Source of the DNA: CBDDDW01 sp965226805
GTDB lineage: Bacteria; Chloroflexota; Dehalococcoidia; Lucifugimonadales; JAGWBF01
Length of the DNA stretch: 64,000 nt
NCBI GenBank assembly: GCA_965226805.1
Contig: CBDDDW010000024.1
Span: 112,981 to 176,980, forward strand
Direction of reading: 5' to 3'
In this document: in pieces, positions 42,233 to 50,303 of the stretch
Numbering within the stretch: the stretch's first letter is position 1
Layout: every line of letters starts with the position of its first letter
The notes under the pieces: model-generated
What the model saw: the letters and a program-made list of their open reading frames with translations, nothing else
Database searches by the model: none
What the model was told of the DNA's origin: nothing
Made by a program: the position numbers and the translations under genes

Positions 42233-42757
42233 CTAGTCGAAGACGCTGCCGACGATGCCACCGATGATTCCGCCGCCGGTGCCGCCGGTGCCGCCGATGA
42301 AGCCGCCGTTGACGACGCCGAAGAAACCGGCACCGATGTGAATGCCGCCGTCGATGCCGCCAGGGGGCGCGCCGTCGATGTAGCCGGAGAAAGTGGCGCC
42401 GGTGATGCCACCGAGGATGGCACCAATAATGCCGCCGAAGATGGTGCCAGCGAGGACGCCGCCGCGGATGCCGTCGATGCCGCTGGTGGCGCCGACGATG
42501 GCTCCCACAATGGCGCCGCAGACGACGATGGCGCTGATGATGCTGCTGATAAAGATGGCGCCCAAGATGGCACCGACGAGGGCACCGACGAGGGCACCGA
42601 CCATGGCGCCGAAGACTCCGCCGACGATAGCGGCGATGGGGCCTTTATCTATATCACGTAGGTTGCCCAATACCCTAAGGAGTACCTCCGTAGTTGGAGG
42701 ACGGCATAGGCATGATACTCGTAATTTAGATTCTTTGGCAAGCTGCCAAGGCGGCAT
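42233..42757 (-). CDS. Possible glycine-zipper membrane protein in a low-complexity tract
   Basis: The minus frame gives 174 residues with repeated hydrophobic glycine-zipper blocks (GAMVGALVGALVGAILGAIF, GTIFGGIIGAILGGITGA) and would span membranes. The DNA is a degenerate GCC/GAT/GGC trinucleotide tract, so three other frames are also open, giving Asp-Ala-rich, Met-Pro-Ala-rich and Ser-Pro-Ala-rich products. The hydrophobic frame is the most biologically plausible. There is no good binding site and the start is unsure. Its stop lies 11 bases from the IS3 end. Confidence 0.35.
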   Translation of the reverse strand: MPPWQLAKESKLRVSCLCRPPTTEVLLRVLGNLRDIDKGPIAAIVGGVFGAMVGALVGALVGAILGAIFISSIISAIVVCGAIVGAIVGATSGIDGIRGGVLAGTIFGGIIGAILGGITGATFSGYIDGAPPGGIDGGIHIGAGFFGVVNGGFIGGTGGTGGGIIGGIVGSVFD

Positions 42758-42786
42758 TAGAACAATTGTCTACCTTGAAGACCACT

Positions 42787-45204
42787 CTACCCGCACTTGT
42801 TCCAGCCGCAGGCGTGGCACATGAGGCAGCCCTCCTGGTAGAACATGGGGGCGCTGCAGTCGGGGCAGCGGGTCCGGGGGTGCGCGCCGCTTAGGTCCCA
42901 GTCCGCCCTGTCCTTGACGCTGGCGAAGAGTTTCAACTGGGCGCCGGCGTTGGGGTCCTGCTGCTCGCCTTCGGCGGCGGCGTGCTTCTGGAGGGCCAGG
43001 GCAACCGCATCCGGGGCGGAGCCCACCAACGTGCCGTTGTCCCATGCCGGGCAGCAGGTGATGCCCCTGATCTGGGCAACCACCGCATTGATATCGACTC
43101 CAGAGCGGAGGGCCAGGGATATCAGGCGGGATATGGCCTCCAGCTGGGCCGAGTCGCACCCTCCAGCCTTGCCGAGGGTCGTGAATACCTCGAAGGGCTG
43201 CTCCTGCTCGTCGAAGTTGATGGTGATGTACATGTTTCCGTGGCCAGTCCTGATCCGCTCGGTGACTCCCGTCATGTGCTGGGGACGTGCCCTTGGGGTC
43301 AGAGTCCCGCCTTCGACAGCGCTGAGGGGTATGGGGACTGCCTCCGCGCCTTCGACGGCGGGCGCCGTGTGCTTGCCGGTCTCGCCTGTGCTGAGAACCT
43401 GAGCCTCCTTGCTGCCGTCCCGGTAGATGGTGATGCCCTTGCAGCCCAACTCGTAGGCCAGCATGTAAGCGTGGCCTATGTCCTCAGGGGTGGCGTCGTG
43501 GGGGAAGTTGATGGTCTTGGAAACGGCGTTTTCGGTGTACTTCTGGGTGGCGGCCTGCATTCGCACGTGCCACTCGGGGGTGATGTCGTGGGAGGTGGCG
43601 AACAGGCGCCTCGCCCATTCGGGGATGTCTGCCTCGACTTCTCTAAGGCTGCCTTTCCGCGCCAGCTCCTTCATGAGGGCTTCAGAGAGGAAACCCTCCT
43701 TCCGGGCCACGGCCTCGAAGAATGGGTTGCCCTCTACCAGGCGTGTGTTGTCCATCACGTTGCGTTCGTAGCTCAGGGCGAAGAGGGGCTCGACGCCGCT
43801 GGAGCAGCCGGAGATGATGCTGATCGTGCCGGTAGGAGCGATGGTGGTCGGCGCCGAGTTGCGCATGCGGGCTCCATCGGGGCGGTTGTAGATGCTGCCC
43901 TCCCAGGCTGGGAATACTCCCCTGGTTTCCGCCAAGGCCATGGATGCCTCGTCGGTCTTGCGCTTCATGAAGGCCATTACTTCCCCGGCTACGTCTAGTC
44001 CCTGCTCGGAGTCGTAGGGCACTCCAAGTTGTACCAGCAGGTCGGAGAATCCCATGACTCCGAGGCCGATGCGCCGGGTCTTCTTGCTCATGTCTTCGAT
44101 CTGGGGGATGGGGTAGTCGTTCATGTCGATGACGTTGTCCAGCATGTGCACGGCCGTCTTGATGCTATAGGCCAGCTTTTCCCAATCTACCTCCGCGCCT
44201 TCGTCGGTGTACCGAATCATGCGGGCTAGGTTGATGCTGCCCAGGTTGCAGGACTCGTAAGGCAGCAGAGGTTGCTCGCCGCAGGGGTTCGTGGACTCGA
44301 TCTCTCCGAGCTGAGGGTTGGGGTTGTCCCGGTTTATGCGGTCCAAGAACACGATGCCCGGGTCACCAGTCTTCCACGCCATCTGGGACAGCGTGTCGAA
44401 CACCTCGCGGGCGTTAAGCTGGCCGGTGACCTTTCCCGTGCGCGGGTTGACCAGGTCGTAGTCCTGGCCGTTCCCGACCTTCTCCATCCACTCCTCGGTT
44501 ACGGCGACGCTTATGTTGAAGTTGGTTATACTCTTGCCGTCCTCCTTGGAGCCTATGAACTTGAGAATGTCGGGGTGGGTGACGTGGAGGATGCCCATGT
44601 TGGCCCCTCTTCTGGTGGAGCCCTGCTTGACGGCCTCGGTGGCGCCGTCGAAGGCGCGCATAAAGCTGACTGGTCCGCTGGCCACGCCTCCAGTGGAGCC
44701 GACGATGTCCCCCTCGGGCCTCAGCCGGCTAAAGGCGAAGCCGGTGCCACCGCCGCTTTTCTGCACAAGGGTGGCCTGCTTGACGGTCTCAAAGATGGAT
44801 TCCATGGCATCCTCGACGGGAAGCACGAAGCAGGCGGAGAGCATCTGCAACTCCCTGCCGGCGTTCATCAGGGTGGGTGAGTTGGGCAGGTAGTCCAGCC
44901 GGGACATTATCTCGTGGAACTCGTCCTCGGTGGCCTGCACCTCCTGCACGGAGGCGCCGTAGTCCCGGTCGGCCTGGGCCAGGTTGTGGGCCACCCGCCG
45001 GAACATCTCTTCGGGTGCCTCGACGACGTTGCCATCCCGGTCCTTGGCCTGGTACCGGCGCTTCAGCACCGCCCTGGCGTTGTCCGTCAGCTTCGCCGGG
45101 GACCTGGAGAGCCCCTCTATAATCCCTGCCTCCGTGAGGGCCTCCATGACCCTGTGTCTTACGTCGATTATTGCGGTATTTGAACTCTGATGAGTGCTGG
45201 CCAC
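42787..45204 (-). CDS. nrdJ: Vitamin B12-dependent (class II) ribonucleotide reductase
   Basis: Makes deoxyribonucleotides using adenosylcobalamin, with no oxygen dependence. In 805 residues: LPNSPTLMNAGRELQMLSAC (substrate-binding and redox Cys), QKSGGGTGFAFSRLRPEGD, then NPCGEQPLLPYESCNLGS with the catalytic Cys and Glu, and GTISIISGCSSGVEPLFAL. A TSCPD domain follows near residue 650 (AGGCDSAQLEAISRLISLAL). The C-terminus CPDCSAPMFYQEGCLMCHAC is a zinc-ribbon tail. The GTG at 45204 has AGGAGG 9 bases upstream. A candidate NrdR box lies just upstream, consistent with control by the neighbouring regulator. Confidence 0.97.
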   Translation of the reverse strand: MASTHQSSNTAIIDVRHRVMEALTEAGIIEGLSRSPAKLTDNARAVLKRRYQAKDRDGNVVEAPEEMFRRVAHNLAQADRDYGASVQEVQATEDEFHEIMSRLDYLPNSPTLMNAGRELQMLSACFVLPVEDAMESIFETVKQATLVQKSGGGTGFAFSRLRPEGDIVGSTGGVASGPVSFMRAFDGATEAVKQGSTRRGANMGILHVTHPDILKFIGSKEDGKSITNFNISVAVTEEWMEKVGNGQDYDLVNPRTGKVTGQLNAREVFDTLSQMAWKTGDPGIVFLDRINRDNPNPQLGEIESTNPCGEQPLLPYESCNLGSINLARMIRYTDEGAEVDWEKLAYSIKTAVHMLDNVIDMNDYPIPQIEDMSKKTRRIGLGVMGFSDLLVQLGVPYDSEQGLDVAGEVMAFMKRKTDEASMALAETRGVFPAWEGSIYNRPDGARMRNSAPTTIAPTGTISIISGCSSGVEPLFALSYERNVMDNTRLVEGNPFFEAVARKEGFLSEALMKELARKGSLREVEADIPEWARRLFATSHDITPEWHVRMQAATQKYTENAVSKTINFPHDATPEDIGHAYMLAYELGCKGITIYRDGSKEAQVLSTGETGKHTAPAVEGAEAVPIPLSAVEGGTLTPRARPQHMTGVTERIRTGHGNMYITINFDEQEQPFEVFTTLGKAGGCDSAQLEAISRLISLALRSGVDINAVVAQIRGITCCPAWDNGTLVGSAPDAVALALQKHAAAEGEQQDPNAGAQLKLFASVKDRADWDLSGAHPRTRCPDCSAPMFYQEGCLMCHACGWNKCG

Positions 45205-45228
45205 CGTTCCATACCTCCTGATATAATT

Positions 45229-45244
45229 GCTCTACATATAGTAT
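45229..45244 (-). promoter_or_regulatory. Candidate NrdR box before nrdJ
   Basis: The core CTACATATAG (45232-45241) matches nine of ten positions of the NrdR-box core CwAtATaTwG and is 28 bases upstream of the nrdJ start. No good second box is found at the usual 31-32 bp distance. Confidence 0.5.
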
Positions 45245-45494
45245 GTGTGCGACGATAATAGTGCTTATGTGGTAGTTGTGTCTACCGGAATTCAGGTCAG
45301 ATTAACCCTCGATTTGGCTTTGGTGATTCCTCATTGCCGGTTGCTTAGGTGGAGAATTCCGCGAAGAGTGCCGGTCGCATACCTCGGGATACAGCGCTCT
45401 TTGTGGAACGTCCTCTTGGCTTCCGCTCCGGGGCTACACCCGGATCAATAAGAAGCTGTAGTCAACGCAACCGGAAGGGTGCTGAGGTCGGAGG

Positions 45495-45737
45495 CTAGCT
45501 CTGATCGCTATCGATGCCGCCGGGAAGCTGCCGGCCCGGGCTCGTGGTGAGCCAGTACACCACAAGGGCTTCCCGGATCTTCTGGTCGATCTCCTCTTGC
45601 ATGGAAGCTATGTGGTTACCCTCGCGGTCCTCGACTCCAACCAGGGTGAAGGTGTTCAGGGAGTCTTGCATCCACCGGACCTCTCGGCTCAGGGTCTCCC
45701 AGCGAGGGCGCGGAGAATCTTTGGGCAAGTCATTCAT
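45495..45737 (-). CDS. Small conserved-looking protein between nrdR and nrdJ
   Basis: An 80-residue soluble protein I do not recognise (RPRWETLSREVRWMQDSLNT, SMQEEIDQKIREALVVYWLT). Its ATG is 1 base after the NrdR stop and has AGGAGG 7 bases upstream, so translation is well supported and it belongs to the nrdR transcript. It might assist reductase function or regulation; that is only context. The 290-base gap to nrdJ holds no gene. Confidence 0.6.
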   Translation of the reverse strand: MNDLPKDSPRPRWETLSREVRWMQDSLNTFTLVGVEDREGNHIASMQEEIDQKIREALVVYWLTTSPGRQLPGGIDSDQS

Positions 45738-45738
45738 A

Positions 45739-46314
45739 TCAGTTACCTCCTACGACACGGGCGTCCAGATTCAGATGTTGGGGTGTACTCGTGACACCTC
45801 CACGCCTCCTCCCCCTCCTCTTCCGTCCCAACGACGGCGGAGACACACCTTCCATGAGCAGAAGCTGCTCGCTCTCCCGCAGGTCCTGCACGACCTGCTC
45901 GAAGCTCTCTATGTCTCGAAAATCACGGTAGACGCTGGCAAACCGGATGTAAGCTACCCGGTCGAGGCGCCTCAGCCGCTCCATGACCATCTCACCCAGG
46001 TGGGTAACGGTTATCTCCGCATGGCCCATCTGGTGTAGCTCGGTCTCTATGTCCTCCACTATCTTCTCTACATCTTTGGTGGAGATAGGCCGCTTTGCAC
46101 AGGCCTTGACGATGCCCGAGGTGAGCTTCTCTCTGCTGAACTCCTCCCGTCGTGAGTCCCGCTTGGCCACCAGCAGGGCGGCGGTCTGGACGCGCTCGTA
46201 CGTAGTGAAGCGCGAACCGCACTCGATGCACTCTCTCCTGCGGCGGATCCCGTTCTCTACGGTCCGGGAGTCGGTGACCCTGGAGTCGAAATGGTTGCAA
46301 TATGGGCAGTGCAT
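45739..46314 (-). CDS. nrdR: Transcriptional repressor NrdR
   Basis: ATP/dATP-sensing repressor of ribonucleotide reductase genes. It has an N-terminal zinc ribbon MHCPYCNHFDSRVTDSR..RRECIECGSRFTTYERV (four Cys), then an ATP-cone domain (LLVAKRDSRREEFSREKLTS to RVAYIRFASVYRDF). It is 191 residues, about 30-40 longer than usual, with a basic C-terminal tail (SLGRKRRGRRRGGVTS). No clear binding site precedes the ATG. Two NrdR-box-like sites upstream suggest autoregulation. Confidence 0.96.
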   Translation of the reverse strand: MHCPYCNHFDSRVTDSRTVENGIRRRRECIECGSRFTTYERVQTAALLVAKRDSRREEFSREKLTSGIVKACAKRPISTKDVEKIVEDIETELHQMGHAEITVTHLGEMVMERLRRLDRVAYIRFASVYRDFRDIESFEQVVQDLRESEQLLLMEGVSPPSLGRKRRGRRRGGVTSTPQHLNLDARVVGGN

Positions 46315-46338
46315 AACAGCTTTATCTTTTTCTCAAAT

Positions 46339-46362
46339 AATTCTAAGAATGTTCTTAGAATT
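46339..46362. promoter_or_regulatory. Perfect 11-bp inverted repeat in the nrdR leader
   Basis: AATTCTAAGAA (46339-46349), centre TG, TTCTTAGAATT (46352-46362). It lies 25 bases upstream of the nrdR ATG and next to the NrdR boxes. It does not match the NrdR-box core. It could be an operator for another regulator or a leader hairpin. Confidence 0.6.
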
Positions 46363-46408
46363 ACTATATCTTGTATGACTTCTTATAATATACCACAACC
46401 TGTTGTGG
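46361..46408 (-). promoter_or_regulatory. Tandem NrdR boxes before nrdR
   Basis: Box 1 core CTATATCTTG (46364-46373) matches nine of ten core positions. Box 2 is the palindrome ACCACAACCTGTTGTGGT (46392-46409), keeping the C-w-A and T-w-G core ends. The centres are 32 bp apart, about three helical turns, the spacing typical of NrdR box pairs. Confidence 0.6.
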
Positions 46409-46514
46409 TGTGGATACTGATTTTATCCAGGGGTAGGGGGCTTGTCAAGTACCTTTAGGCTCTATTAGAGCAGACTTTCGGCCCTTTTGTTAGAGGAAGT
46501 TGTCAGGGGACCAT

Positions 46515-46550
46515 CACCCCAGGCCCCTCTCCCTGAGAGGGGCCTGGGTG
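46515..46550. repeat. Hairpin repeat between ftsZ and nrdR
   Basis: Near-perfect 16-bp stem (46515-46531 with 46535-46550, one bulged C), made of CACCCCAGGCCCCTCTC and its complement. In composition it is related to the hairpin at 10806-10861 and could be a dispersed repeat or a terminator. Confidence 0.5.
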
Positions 46551-46605
46551 AGGGCTTCCCTACGCGGCAAGCGCATTGTGTTGGAGTCATGGATGACAAA
46601 ATCGA

Positions 46606-46631
46606 AGGCCGCTTACGTGAGTAAGCGGCCT
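46606..46631 (-). terminator. Candidate ftsZ terminator
   Basis: Perfect 11-bp stem AGGCCGCTTAC/GTAAGCGGCCT with a 4-base loop, about 93 bases after the ftsZ stop on the minus strand, followed there by TCGATTTTG. The T-run is short. Confidence 0.5.
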
Positions 46632-46723
46632 CAGTCGGTTCCCGGTCGCTTTGTGCCCCTTAAGTATGTATCGAGTAGTCCTTTGGGCGGCCAGGAATAT
46701 TACTCAGATCTAGGAAAGGGCCT

Positions 46724-47914
46724 TTAGCCAAATAGCCCTCGTCTCTTTTGGGAGGTGTGCCGGCGCAGGAAGCTGGGTATGTCCAGGTCCTCCTTTTCGT
46801 CAGGAACGGCGTCTCTAAGCAGTTTCTGGAGCTCTTCGTCCCTTTGCCCTAGGGTATCCTGGGGAACGGGGAAGGCCGCCGCAACCATAGTAACCTTAAC
46901 CTCGTCATCGAGCTTATGGTCTTTGGCGGTGCCGAATATCACGTTGGCCTCTGGGTCCGCCATCTCCTGTATGACGTCGGCCGCATCCTGTACCTCTTTC
47001 AAGTTGAGGGTGCTACCGCCGGTGATCACGAAGAGCAGGCGCTTGGCCCCCGCTATGGAGATGTCCATCAGCGGGCTCTGGATGGCCTGTTTGGCCGCAT
47101 CTTTGGCTCGGTTTTCACCCTTTCCTCTGCCAATGGCCAGCCATGCCTGCCCGGCGTTGGTCAGGATCGTCTTAACGTCGGAGAAATCCACGTTGATCTC
47201 CCCAGGGATCGTGACCACTTCGGTGATGGCCTGTATCCCCTGCTGCAGCACCGAGTCGGCCATCTTGAGGGCGTCTTCCCAACTGACTGCCTGCTCCAGC
47301 TGGACCGAGACCGGGAGCAGGCAGTCGTTGGGAATCACTATCAGGGTGTCGACGTGCTCTTTGAGGCGGGCAATGCCCTCTTCGGCGTTCTTGCGTCGCA
47401 CGCTGGCCTCAAAGGAGAATGGCCGGCTGACCACGGCGACCGTTAGGGCGCCAGCCTCATTGGCCAATTGGGCAATGACTGGGGCCGCACCTGTTCCCGT
47501 TCCGCCACCCATGCCGGCGGCCAGGAACACCATATCCGCCCCCTCCAAGGAACGCTCTAACTCCTCCCTGCTCTCCTCCGCCGCCTGGCGTCCCAGGTCG
47601 GGATTGGCCCCCACACCCAGGCCCCTGGTCAGAGTCTGCCCAATCGCGACCCGCTGTCCCACGTCGCACCTGAATAAGTGCTGGGAGTCGGTATTGATGG
47701 CGTAATACTCAACCGCCGCCACCTTCTCCTTGTACATCCGGCTGATGGCGTTGCAGCCTCCTCCTCCGACGCCGATGACCTTTAGCATAGGCGCTCCAAG
47801 CGCAGGTGGGACTTCGTCCCGCTCTGAGTTGGGCTCTATGTCCTCCTGGCCGCTGTTTTCCCCATCGCCCCTGGCGAAATAAGCTCCCGGGTATTGTTGA
47901 TCCTTAGAAACCAT
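46724..47914 (-). CDS. ftsZ: Cell division protein FtsZ
   Basis: Tubulin-like GTPase that forms the Z ring. From the ATG at 47914 it has 396 residues. The GTP-binding signature GGGTGTG is at about residues 136-142 (AAGMGGGTGTGAAPV). The T7 loop NVDFSDVKTIL carries the catalytic Asp. The C-terminal tail DIPSFLRR is the usual FtsA-binding peptide. The open frame extends to 48091, but the ATG at 47914 has AGGAGG just before it and lies 60 bases after the ftsA stop, so it is chosen. It is last in the rsmH-ftsA-ftsZ unit. Confidence 0.97.
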   Translation of the reverse strand: MVSKDQQYPGAYFARGDGENSGQEDIEPNSERDEVPPALGAPMLKVIGVGGGGCNAISRMYKEKVAAVEYYAINTDSQHLFRCDVGQRVAIGQTLTRGLGVGANPDLGRQAAEESREELERSLEGADMVFLAAGMGGGTGTGAAPVIAQLANEAGALTVAVVSRPFSFEASVRRKNAEEGIARLKEHVDTLIVIPNDCLLPVSVQLEQAVSWEDALKMADSVLQQGIQAITEVVTIPGEINVDFSDVKTILTNAGQAWLAIGRGKGENRAKDAAKQAIQSPLMDISIAGAKRLLFVITGGSTLNLKEVQDAADVIQEMADPEANVIFGTAKDHKLDDEVKVTMVAAAFPVPQDTLGQRDEELQKLLRDAVPDEKEDLDIPSFLRRHTSQKRRGLFG

Positions 47915-47973
47915 TGCTCCCTCCTTATGCCGTTCTTGTGTAGGTTCGATCCGTTTTCCTCGACTCGTGTGGA

Positions 47974-49218
47974 TTATGACGCAACCTTCTCCTTGGTCCT
48001 TCTGAAAGGTTGTGGGAAATGCCTGGGCCCTCGCAACGTCTTCTTTCCGTTGGTGTAGGGGCGCTTCTCTCCCTGGTGCTTGATACCCCACAACAGTGTC
48101 CCTACTGCGGCGGAATAGGCGGGCTTGCGCAGCTCCGAGGGCAAGCCAAGGATGCCCGTGGGATACGCGACCCGCACGGGTCCGGCCGTGGCTTTCCGTG
48201 CCAGCTCCTGGAGACCGGGTATCTCCGACGTCCCGCCAGTGATCACCATGCCGCCGGTAGGCATATGCCGGAGCCCCGCCTTACGCACCTTCGACAGAAC
48301 TAGCTTTATGATCTCGGTGAGCCGTTCGTTGAGGGGATACACCATAGCGCGGCGCTTCACCATGCGCTTGGGCTGGCCCTGGAATCCGGGCAGCTGCACC
48401 TCCTCATCCAGTGGCACGTCTTCAGGCAGGGGGGCTCCGTGTTTGACCTTCAGCTCCTCGGCCAGGTAAGAAGGGATCCCCAGGGCTACGGAGAGGTCCC
48501 GGGTAAGCTGATTGCCCCCTACAGGTATGACCGAGGTATACCAGGGATTGCCCGCCCTGTAGATGATGACGTCGCTGGTACCTCCGCCGATGTCCACCAA
48601 TACCACGCCTACTTCCCGCTCGTCCTCCGTCAGGACCGCCTCGGCGGCGGCCAACGGCTGTAGTACCAGGCACCTCACCGAGAGCTTGCAGCTCTCGACT
48701 ACTTTGACCAGGTTCTTGAGGATTGGCGCGTCCCCCAACACCACATGGGACTCGACCTGCACACTTTCTGCGTGCAGCCCGGTGGGGTTCCTTACACCTG
48801 TCAGACCATCAACCACGTACGTGGTGGGGATAACGTGCAGCACCTCTTTGCCCTTACCGACGTCGGGGTAGGAGGATCGAATCAGCTGCTGAACGTCCAG
48901 AGGCGAGATCGCTCCGCCGTTTGCTCTGGACCCGCTAAGGCTCCCAGTCGTGTTGATACAAGATATGTGACTGCCCGTTACACTCAGGTATGCCCAAGAG
49001 ACCCCCCGCCCCAGGTAGCGCTGTGCCTCCTGCACCGAGGCTTTGACGGCTTCCTGGGCCTCGCCCATGCTTTCGACCTGCCCTTTCTGTATCCCTTGAG
49101 ATGGGACGATCCCCGTTCCCAGGACCTTTAAATCCCCCTCCGTCCCTATCTTCGCGATGATAGTGCAGACCTTATTGGTACCCAGATCCGTGGCCGTGTA
49201 AAAAGTCTCTTTGGCCAT
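47974..49218 (-). CDS. ftsA: Cell division protein FtsA
   Basis: Actin-like ATPase that tethers FtsZ to the membrane. Over 414 residues: ATDLGTNKVCTIIAKIG (phosphate 1), the SHS2 domain around residues 80-165 (SWAYLSVTGSHISCINTTGS), VVLVDIGGGTSDVIIY (phosphate 2), IPVGGNQLTRDLSVALGI and GMVITGGTSEIPGLQELARK (adenosine motif). The C-terminus ends in a basic stretch (HFPQPFRRTKEKVAS) where an amphipathic membrane helix is expected but not obvious. It sits between rsmH and ftsZ. Confidence 0.95.
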   Translation of the reverse strand: MAKETFYTATDLGTNKVCTIIAKIGTEGDLKVLGTGIVPSQGIQKGQVESMGEAQEAVKASVQEAQRYLGRGVSWAYLSVTGSHISCINTTGSLSGSRANGGAISPLDVQQLIRSSYPDVGKGKEVLHVIPTTYVVDGLTGVRNPTGLHAESVQVESHVVLGDAPILKNLVKVVESCKLSVRCLVLQPLAAAEAVLTEDEREVGVVLVDIGGGTSDVIIYRAGNPWYTSVIPVGGNQLTRDLSVALGIPSYLAEELKVKHGAPLPEDVPLDEEVQLPGFQGQPKRMVKRRAMVYPLNERLTEIIKLVLSKVRKAGLRHMPTGGMVITGGTSEIPGLQELARKATAGPVRVAYPTGILGLPSELRKPAYSAAVGTLLWGIKHQGEKRPYTNGKKTLRGPRHFPQPFRRTKEKVAS

Positions 49219-49277
49219 TGCTCCACCTTCCTTGCCCGGCTTTCCGGGCGGTTCGATTCCTAACTCCAGGGCGCGCC

Positions 49278-50303
49278 CTATAGGCGCCGCGCTACCCGCA
49301 TCCGGGAGCTTCTACTCCGAGGATTTCTTCTGACCTCGTCTCTCGACGGCGTAACCACTTTCCTCGTGACGACCGCGAGGGACGCTGTGTGCCCACAAAT
49401 GCAGACCGGGACTCGGGGCGGGCAAATACATCCCTTTGCCTCTGTCGCCATTACCCTCTTGACGATGCGGTCTTCAAGGCTGTGGTAGCTGATTACCACG
49501 AGGCTGCCCCCCGGCTTTAGTAGGCCGATGGCCTCCTCGAGGCCAACCTTGATGTTGTCCAGCTCGGAGTTGACAGCGATGCGCAGGGCTTGAAACGTGC
49601 GAGTCGCCGGATGGATTCTGCCCCTCCGGCCGCCTGTGAGTTCGGACACCAGGTCGGCCAGCGCCAGTGTGGTCTCAATGGGCCTACGAGATACTATTGA
49701 CCTGGCGATGGAGCGGGCCCTGGGCTCTTCGCCGTATGAGGAGATGATCGCCACCAACCTATCAAAGGGATAGCGGTTTACAATATGGCCAGCGGTTAAC
49801 TGGGTCTCAGGATCGAATCGCATGTCCAGTGGCTCGTCTCGCTGAAGGCTGAAGCCGCGTCCCCCGGCTTCTAGCTGGCGAGAAGAGAGGCCCAGGTCAA
49901 ACATGATTCCGTCCAGACTCAGGAACCCAAATTCCTTTGCCAACCGGGCTGCGTCGACGTAGTTGCCTTGAGCCAGGGTGTAGGCGCCGTCATAAGGCCG
50001 GAGGCGCTGGTGTGCGCGCTCCAGTCCATCAGGGTCTAGGTCGATCCCCAGGAGGGTCCCACCTGGCATGGCGGCCGAGAGTATGCCCAGGGCGTGCCCG
50101 CCCTCCCCGACAGTGCAGTCTATGTAGACGCCTCCTGGAGCCACCCCAAGGTACCCCACCGCTTCATCGAGAAGCACGGGCTGGTGTGAGAACTTGGCGG
50201 GCCGCCCTTCGGGCGAAGTCTCTCCCTTCTCCACTGTCACACCCTCTATGTCCGCCACGGGTGTTGAGGATAGAAACCGACGCTCAAGCACCAATTCCGT
50301 CAT
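49278..50303 (-). CDS. rsmH: 16S rRNA (cytosine(1402)-N(4))-methyltransferase
   Basis: Methylates N4 of C1402 in 16S rRNA (MraW). In 341 residues: FSHQPVLLDEAVGYLGVAPG, YIDCTVGEGGHALGIL (SAM motif I), GIDLDPDGLERA, FDLGLSSRQLEAGGRGFS, RTFQALRIAVNSELDNI and VISYHSLEDRIVKRVM, all standard. A 30-residue N-terminal extension precedes the FSHQPVLL start of most homologues. It is first in the unit rsmH-ftsA-ftsZ; mraZ, ftsL, ftsI and mur genes, usually nearby, are absent. Confidence 0.96.
   Translation of the reverse strand: MTELVLERRFLSSTPVADIEGVTVEKGETSPEGRPAKFSHQPVLLDEAVGYLGVAPGGVYIDCTVGEGGHALGILSAAMPGGTLLGIDLDPDGLERAHQRLRPYDGAYTLAQGNYVDAARLAKEFGFLSLDGIMFDLGLSSRQLEAGGRGFSLQRDEPLDMRFDPETQLTAGHIVNRYPFDRLVAIISSYGEEPRARSIARSIVSRRPIETTLALADLVSELTGGRRGRIHPATRTFQALRIAVNSELDNIKVGLEEAIGLLKPGGSLVVISYHSLEDRIVKRVMATEAKGCICPPRVPVCICGHTASLAVVTRKVVTPSRDEVRRNPRSRSSRMRVARRL

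Noticed and set aside
42982..43998. Long plus-strand open frame of 338 residues
   Set aside because: Antisense to nrdJ, whose frame has clear catalytic motifs; GC-rich codon bias opens the opposite strand.
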